A stretch of DNA of 64,000 nt from positions 558,001-622,000 of the forward strand of contig JAEZTC010000013.1 in the NCBI GenBank assembly GCA_023421675.1, given 5' to 3'. A program made the translations under genes and the position numbers. Origin of the DNA: Bacillota bacterium. GTDB lineage: Bacteria; Bacillota; Clostridia; Acetivibrionales; JANLFN01. Below the pieces are notes generated by a model, which saw nothing but the letters and a program-made list of their open reading frames with translations, was not told the DNA's origin and made no database searches. Of the stretch, positions 60,013 through 64,000 are shown piece by piece. Position 1 is the first letter of the stretch. Each line of letters begins with the position of its first letter.

Positions 60013-62376
60013 ATGAGAGGAATTATTACCCTTTTAGTAGCCAATTTAAAAAAAAGGAAATCACAAAGTATTTTAACGGCAGTAATTATTGCGGCCGCAG
60101 CAGTTATTTTTACCGCGTCCATTAGCATATCCCGCAATGTCGAAAAACCCTTTGATGACATGTATAAAAGGCTCAATGCTTCTCAGGTTCAGTTGATAAA
60201 CAAGTATGGAATTTACGATACAAGTGTAATAACCGATTGGTGGCAGAAGGTTCAGGGTATTACTGTTCAGACCTTTAAATGCCATTATTCAACTGACAGA
60301 CTTTTTTTTAAGGGACAAGTTATAAATGACGGCGCAGTCTTCTACACTGAAAAACCTGATAAGGTTATTACTCAGGATAAGCTTGAAATAGCAGAGGGTA
60401 TAAATAAAAACTGCCCTTCACCGGGAGAGGTGTGGGTATGTATAAGTTTTGCAGACAAGCATAAAGCCAAGCTTGGGGATAATCTTGAAATATCTACGAA
60501 GGACGGACTTAAAAGCTATAAAATATCTGCAATAGTAGCTGATCCCCAATTTGGGTCACCTTCAATGGGCGCCTTAAGAATATGGACTGCACCTGGTGAA
60601 CTCAATAAAATGTTTGACTTAAGAAAAGCAGACGGGGATTTTATCGGTTTGCATTTCAGTGATTATTCAAAAAGGGAAAGTCTGTGGAAGCAGTTCGAGA
60701 ATTTTCTTGGAAAGCCTTTTACCGCAAGTATTTTTGATTATGAAATTACTTCAGCCTCATATATAATGCAATATCAGATAGAGGGGTCCATTCTTATGGT
60801 ATTTTCCTTTATCCTTTTACTCATAGCTTTATTTATCATTATATTTACAATATCTACATCCGTCGCTTCTGATGTAAAGACTATAGGAATATTGAAAGCA
60901 CAGGGGCATACCTCACTATGGGTAACAACACTATATGCTTTGCAATATATTATTCTTGCAATCATAGCCGTACCCTTTGGAATATTGGCAGGTTCAGCGG
61001 TAGTTAACACAATCACGGCAACTCTTGTAAGATCAATGGGAATAACATCGATGGATGTATCTTTGCTTATGTCGGGTGTGGTTGCTTTTGCTACAATAGT
61101 ATCAATTGTAGGAGTAGTTTCATTCCTGACCGCACGCAAAGCGGGCAGACTAAGTCCGGTAAATGCAATGAGAGAATATATTCAAGGTGTAGCTAAACTT
61201 AAAAATACAAGCTTTTATAGAATGAAAAAGTTTCCTGTGTCTGTAATATTGGCAGTTAGACAGATATTTACTCAGAAAGGGCAATCACTTATTTTGTTTG
61301 TTTCATCGCTGGCTTTATCAGCTGTTCTTGTATTTTCCATTAATATGGTCTATTCTTTTTCACACCTTGAAGAAAAATCCAGTTTATGGGGTTTTGATAT
61401 GAGAAACGACACAATTGGTTTTAAGGAAAGCGCAGACAGTAGTCTTAGAGATAATCTTTATAGCGAATTGAAAAAGGACAGCAGGCTGAAGGCTGTAGTG
61501 CCGGTGGAAAATATAGGTGTTTCTGTAAGAATAGAGCCTCAGAATGGCAAAGATTTTAAGGACGTTTCCCTTACAGTTTACGAAGGGGATGTCGATAGCC
61601 TTGGGACACTTAATTTAAAAGGCAGAAGTCCTGCAAAAAATGATGAGATATCAATATCTGTCAATGTGGAAAGGTTTTTTGGAAAATCTGTAGGGGACTA
61701 TTTACTTGTAAGTATTGGAGGAAAAAAATCTGATTTTCTGATTACAGGTGTTTATCAGTCTATGCTTAGAGCGGGTTGGGGTATAAGAGCTCAAAATTCA
61801 CTGGTTAAAATGGCTATTCCCAGCTATAGCCTTCAGGACTATGCAATTATCTATAGGGATTTGGACTCCCGTCAGCAGTTTATAGACGAGTATACAGCTA
61901 AGTATAAAGGAATGCTTGATATTCAACCTTTTAAGGATACAATAGATGGTTTTATGTCTGGTGTAAAAACGGGTATTAACTCATTTGTTGTGTTTCTCGG
62001 ATTTATCTTTACACTTGTCGTAATGATTGTTATTTTCAATTCTACTCTCGTAAATATTTATAAGGAGAAAAAGATTTTTGGTGTTATCAAAGCTGTTGGA
62101 CTAACACCTTTACAGGCGAGAATGTCAATTGTTTGGAGGATAGTAATTTTAACGCTAGCCGGTGTTCTGGTTGGGGTTCCATTATCTTATGCTTTTGGTG
62201 GCAAATTGGTTAGCATGATGATTTCAGGTATGGGAATTGTTGATTTCCCAATGGTAAACAACTTGCAGGGGATGTTAATTGTTATACCGATATGCCTCTT
62301 GGTAGGTTTTGTAAGCTCATGGATTCCATCAGGTAAGATCAAGAATATCAGCCCAAGAGACCTGATTTTAGAATAA
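60013..62376 (+). CDS. FtsX-family ABC permease, large type
   Basis: The 787-residue protein has an N-terminal helix (about 18-38), a large extracellular part (about 40-245), helices near 250-385 with FtsX sequence VASDVKTIGILKAQGHT (about 285), a second extracellular part (about 440-640) and a final group of helices with KEKKIFGVIKAVGLTPLQAR (about 690). Two such FtsX units in one chain are typical of ABC3 permeases that act on envelope lipids or peptides, not on small-solute import. ATG 60013 is used; the frame is open to 59935. Confidence 0.9.
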   Translation: MRGIITLLVANLKKRKSQSILTAVIIAAAAVIFTASISISRNVEKPFDDMYKRLNASQVQLINKYGIYDTSVITDWWQKVQGITVQTFKCHYSTDRLFFKGQVINDGAVFYTEKPDKVITQDKLEIAEGINKNCPSPGEVWVCISFADKHKAKLGDNLEISTKDGLKSYKISAIVADPQFGSPSMGALRIWTAPGELNKMFDLRKADGDFIGLHFSDYSKRESLWKQFENFLGKPFTASIFDYEITSASYIMQYQIEGSILMVFSFILLLIALFIIIFTISTSVASDVKTIGILKAQGHTSLWVTTLYALQYIILAIIAVPFGILAGSAVVNTITATLVRSMGITSMDVSLLMSGVVAFATIVSIVGVVSFLTARKAGRLSPVNAMREYIQGVAKLKNTSFYRMKKFPVSVILAVRQIFTQKGQSLILFVSSLALSAVLVFSINMVYSFSHLEEKSSLWGFDMRNDTIGFKESADSSLRDNLYSELKKDSRLKAVVPVENIGVSVRIEPQNGKDFKDVSLTVYEGDVDSLGTLNLKGRSPAKNDEISISVNVERFFGKSVGDYLLVSIGGKKSDFLITGVYQSMLRAGWGIRAQNSLVKMAIPSYSLQDYAIIYRDLDSRQQFIDEYTAKYKGMLDIQPFKDTIDGFMSGVKTGINSFVVFLGFIFTLVVMIVIFNSTLVNIYKEKKIFGVIKAVGLTPLQARMSIVWRIVILTLAGVLVGVPLSYAFGGKLVSMMISGMGIVDFPMVNNLQGMLIVIPICLLVGFVSSWIPSGKIKNISPRDLILE

Positions 62377-62387
62377 CCTGACAATTT

Positions 62388-62421
62388 AAAGCAGCTGTCT
62401 GAATAATTGACAGCTGCTTTT
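62388..62421 (+). terminator. Intrinsic terminator after the ABC permease gene
   Basis: AAAGCAGCTGTC pairs with GACAGCTGCTTT (perfect), followed by TATTT. Read leftward it has AAA and could also serve the LysM gene. Confidence 0.85.
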
Positions 62422-62435
62422 ATTTAAATCAAGGA

Positions 62436-62768
62436 TTATTTTAATGAAGCAGTCACTATTAACTCCTGCCCGGGATAAATAAGATAAGGTGGAGAAAGGT
62501 AATTGAACTTAATAAGGTTAATAACAAATGTATCATATTTTTTTGCAATTGAGTATAGGGTATCTCCACGAACAACAGTATATATTATCGCCTCGGGCGG
62601 AGACATCGGTATTATGATTTTTTGTCCCACAAATATAAGGTCAGGATTTGGAATGTGATTAAATTTAAGTATATTCGCTATAGTTGTATTATAATTGTGT
62701 GCAATAGTGTAAAGCTTATCTTCCGGTGCAACAGTGTAGGTTAATGTACCAAAATATGCAGTTGGCAT
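62436..62768 (-). CDS. Small protein with two LysM domains
   Basis: The 110-residue protein is just two LysM repeats (about 9-54 and 62-106): YTVAPEDKLYTIAHNYNTT and YTVVRGDTLYSIAKKYDTF, ending with VGQKIIIP and PGQELIV. LysM binds peptidoglycan-type glycans. It has no signal peptide, so it may be a spore-coat or cortex protein, as in SafA-like proteins. Its neighbour on the same strand is an unknown protein. Confidence 0.9.
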   Translation of the reverse strand: MPTAYFGTLTYTVAPEDKLYTIAHNYNTTIANILKFNHIPNPDLIFVGQKIIIPMSPPEAIIYTVVRGDTLYSIAKKYDTFVINLIKFNYLSPPYLIYPGQELIVTASLK

Positions 62769-62824
62769 TTTTACACCGCCTTTTATATTTGATACACCAT
62801 ACTATGATAATTTACATAAAAAGA

Positions 62825-63316
62825 TTACTGCTTTTCCTGATACTGCTTGAGTATTTTTTGAATATCATCTTCCTCTTCCGGTTTCAACTTTAATAATTTA
62901 CTTAGCTTCATTATAATTTTATTTTCCTTTTTTACATCAACCAAATCACTTCTATCAATATTTAATTTGTCCAAAATTGCCTGCATGGTCATAGGGCTTA
63001 TACCAAAGTACTGGGCAATGTCACGCAAAGCAAAATCTTCATTGGAAATTGGATTAAAATTGAAGTTTTGAGGATCAATCTTAAGATCACCTAAAACGGC
63101 CTGGAGAATTTTTGGACCGATACCCATGAAACCAGCTAACCTTTTCATATCAAGATTAAACTGCTGTTTTATTTTTATATCTTCTACGCCGGATTTGGCT
63201 GAATTCATTACATCTAAAAAGCTAGAAGACGTTGTATCTGACGAAGCTAATCTAGTATTTAATGTATTATCATTTGTTTTAGACTCAATATTATGAAATG
63301 GCAATAAAGAAATCAT
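62825..63316 (-). CDS. Hypothetical protein with an internal helix-turn-helix-like repeat
   Basis: I do not recognise this family. The 163-residue product has a Ser/Thr/Asn-rich start (1-45) and two similar segments: GIGPKILQAVLGDLKIDPQN (about 69-88) and GISPMTMQAILDKLNIDRSD (about 107-126). Both keep G-I-x-P-x-x-x-Q-A-x-L-x-x-L-x-I-D, a helix-turn-helix-sized repeat. The C-terminus is a charged helix (about 127-163). GGAGGAT precedes the ATG. It shares a strand with the LysM gene 56 bp away. Confidence 0.65.
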   Translation of the reverse strand: MISLLPFHNIESKTNDNTLNTRLASSDTTSSSFLDVMNSAKSGVEDIKIKQQFNLDMKRLAGFMGIGPKILQAVLGDLKIDPQNFNFNPISNEDFALRDIAQYFGISPMTMQAILDKLNIDRSDLVDVKKENKIIMKLSKLLKLKPEEEDDIQKILKQYQEKQ

Positions 63317-63475
63317 TTTATCCTCCGTTTATATAAACAATTGTTTACATTCGTTTATAATATCGGAATATTATGAAATATATTTTATAATTCAATAGCA
63401 AAAATAATATAAAAATTCCCGGTGGTTAAAACTTTCAGGGAATTTTTTATTTCCATATTTTATAAAATGTCATTA

Positions 63476-63543
63476 GACAAATGTAAAAACTATATTGACA
63501 TATGTATCAGACAAATGTAAAATAAACCTGATTGACAATTGTC
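63476..63543 (+). promoter_or_regulatory. Promoter with four BlaI-type operator boxes
   Basis: GACAAATGTA (63476), GACATATGTA (63497), GACAAATGTA (63510) and the perfect palindrome GACAATTGTC (63534) resemble BlaI/MecI boxes built on ACA-N2-TGT. TTGACA (63495-63500), 17 bp and TAAAAT (63518-63523) form the promoter, with boxes 2 and 3 on top of it. Confidence 0.8.
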
Positions 63544-63562
63544 TGATGAAAGAAGGATGTTT

Positions 63563-63946
63563 ATGAGTAAAAAGTATTGCAGGCTGCCTGATGCGGAACT
63601 TGAAGTAATGAAAGCAATTTGGGAACTGCAGGCTCCGGTTTCGACAGTTGATATAATGGAGAAGTTGGAAAATAAGAATTGGCACATATCAACGGTAATT
63701 AAACTAATAACAAGACTGATTGAACGCCACTTTGTCAGGTGCGAGAAGAACGGCCGGTTCAATTTATATTCACCGTTGATAAATGAAGAGGAATACATTG
63801 AAAATGAAACAAAATCTTTTTTGGAAAGACTTCATAATAATTCTGTAAAAAGTCTTATTGCAGCTCTATACAATTCCAAATCAATGACAAAGGATGATCT
63901 GGATGAATTAGCAGAAATAATTAAAAGGGGTGGGAAGAGTGATTAA
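63563..63946 (+). CDS. BlaI/MecI-family repressor
   Basis: The 127-residue protein has the Penicillinase_R winged helix (1-75: LPDAELEVMKAIWEL, VSTVDIMEKLENKNWHISTV in parts) and the dimerising C-terminus (FLERLHNNSVKSLIAAL, about 88-104). Start 63563 has GAAGGA upstream; the frame is open to 63539. BlaI dimers repress beta-lactam resistance genes until BlaR1 cleaves them. Four operator boxes before it fit autoregulation. The target gene, if a beta-lactamase, is outside the window. Confidence 0.93.
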   Translation: MSKKYCRLPDAELEVMKAIWELQAPVSTVDIMEKLENKNWHISTVIKLITRLIERHFVRCEKNGRFNLYSPLINEEEYIENETKSFLERLHNNSVKSLIAALYNSKSMTKDDLDELAEIIKRGGKSD

Positions 63947-64000
63947 AAGTTTAATTGAAGTAAGTCTTACAACTTCAGTTATAATTGCAGTATTGCTTGT
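63939..64000 (+). CDS. Probable BlaR1/M56 sensor, first residues only
   Basis: A GTG start at 63939 overlaps the blaI stop by 8 bp with AAGGGGTGGG upstream. The first 20 codons encode VIKSLIEVSLTTSVIIAVLL, a basic start and a hydrophobic helix as in the N-terminus of BlaR1-type M56 peptidases. The call depends mainly on the neighbouring BlaI gene. Confidence 0.55.
   Translation, partial: MIKSLIEVSLTTSVIIAVLL

Overview
The window is AT-rich, gene-dense DNA from a low-GC Gram-positive, spore-forming anaerobe of the class Clostridia. The signs are a GerMN lipoprotein, LysM and amidase wall proteins, lipoboxes, strong GGAGG ribosome sites, clustered T-rich intrinsic terminators and an SOS box of the GAAC-N4-GTTC type. 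A secreted GH43 glycosidase and a large sugar-uptake cluster fit a plant-polymer degrader. The Ruminiclostridium/Clostridium cellulolyticum group is my best guess, from overall gene style only. I see no CRISPR array, rRNA operon, prophage or intact insertion sequence.

Layout. 1-4.6 kb: the N-terminal part of an alpha-2-macroglobulin-like protein and a PspC/LiaF-like envelope-stress pair. 4.6-8.3 kb: the mrfAB DNA-repair pair behind a perfect LexA box. 8.3-14.4 kb: a MarR regulator, an LtaS-like enzyme, a deacetylase lipoprotein, small unknown genes, remnants (an Rpn-type tail and a MITE-like unit) and a serine hydrolase. 14.4-17.2 kb: argG-argH with ARG-box-like sites. 17.2-20.3 kb: ruvC-ruvA-ruvB-queH; ruvA appears to start at CTG. 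20.4-28.5 kb: a wall amidase, a GerMN lipoprotein, rph-rdgB-phosphodiesterase, an S66 peptidase and a GH43 lipoprotein. 28.7-29.7 kb: tRNA-Gly and tRNA-Arg from a consensus promoter, then modules built from the tRNA-Arg 3' end, then a small-RNA gene. 29.7-37.8 kb: an ECF sigma/anti-sigma pair, LysR divergent from gap, CbrC, SseB, glycerate kinase and a GntR-ABC operon.

The most distinctive region is 38.0-54.8 kb, a sugar-catabolic cluster. It holds a class II aldolase, a DUF4432 mutarotase-like protein, a bicupin isomerase-like protein, an RpiR regulator, an ADP-dependent-kinase-family protein, an FGGY kinase and an Rbs-type ABC importer. These are followed by an RpiB-like protein, DhaK, DhaL, a TIM-like protein and a transketolase. 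The TIM-like and RpiB-like proteins carry sequence marks of the tetrulose-phosphate isomerases (EryH/LerI and EryI/DerI), not of glycolytic TIM or ribose-5-phosphate isomerase. With DhaKL as a possible tetrulose kinase and transketolase as the exit, the downstream half reads as L-erythrulose -> L-erythrulose-1-P -> D-erythrulose-4-P -> D-erythrose-4-P -> pentose phosphate pathway. The upstream half would open an unidentified sugar.

55-64 kb: an aldehyde dehydrogenase with a long, structured 5' leader and a second copy of the small-RNA gene behind it, a two-component system with an FtsX-type ABC transporter, a LysM protein, an unknown protein with an internal repeat, and a BlaI/BlaR1-type pair with four operator-like boxes running off the end.
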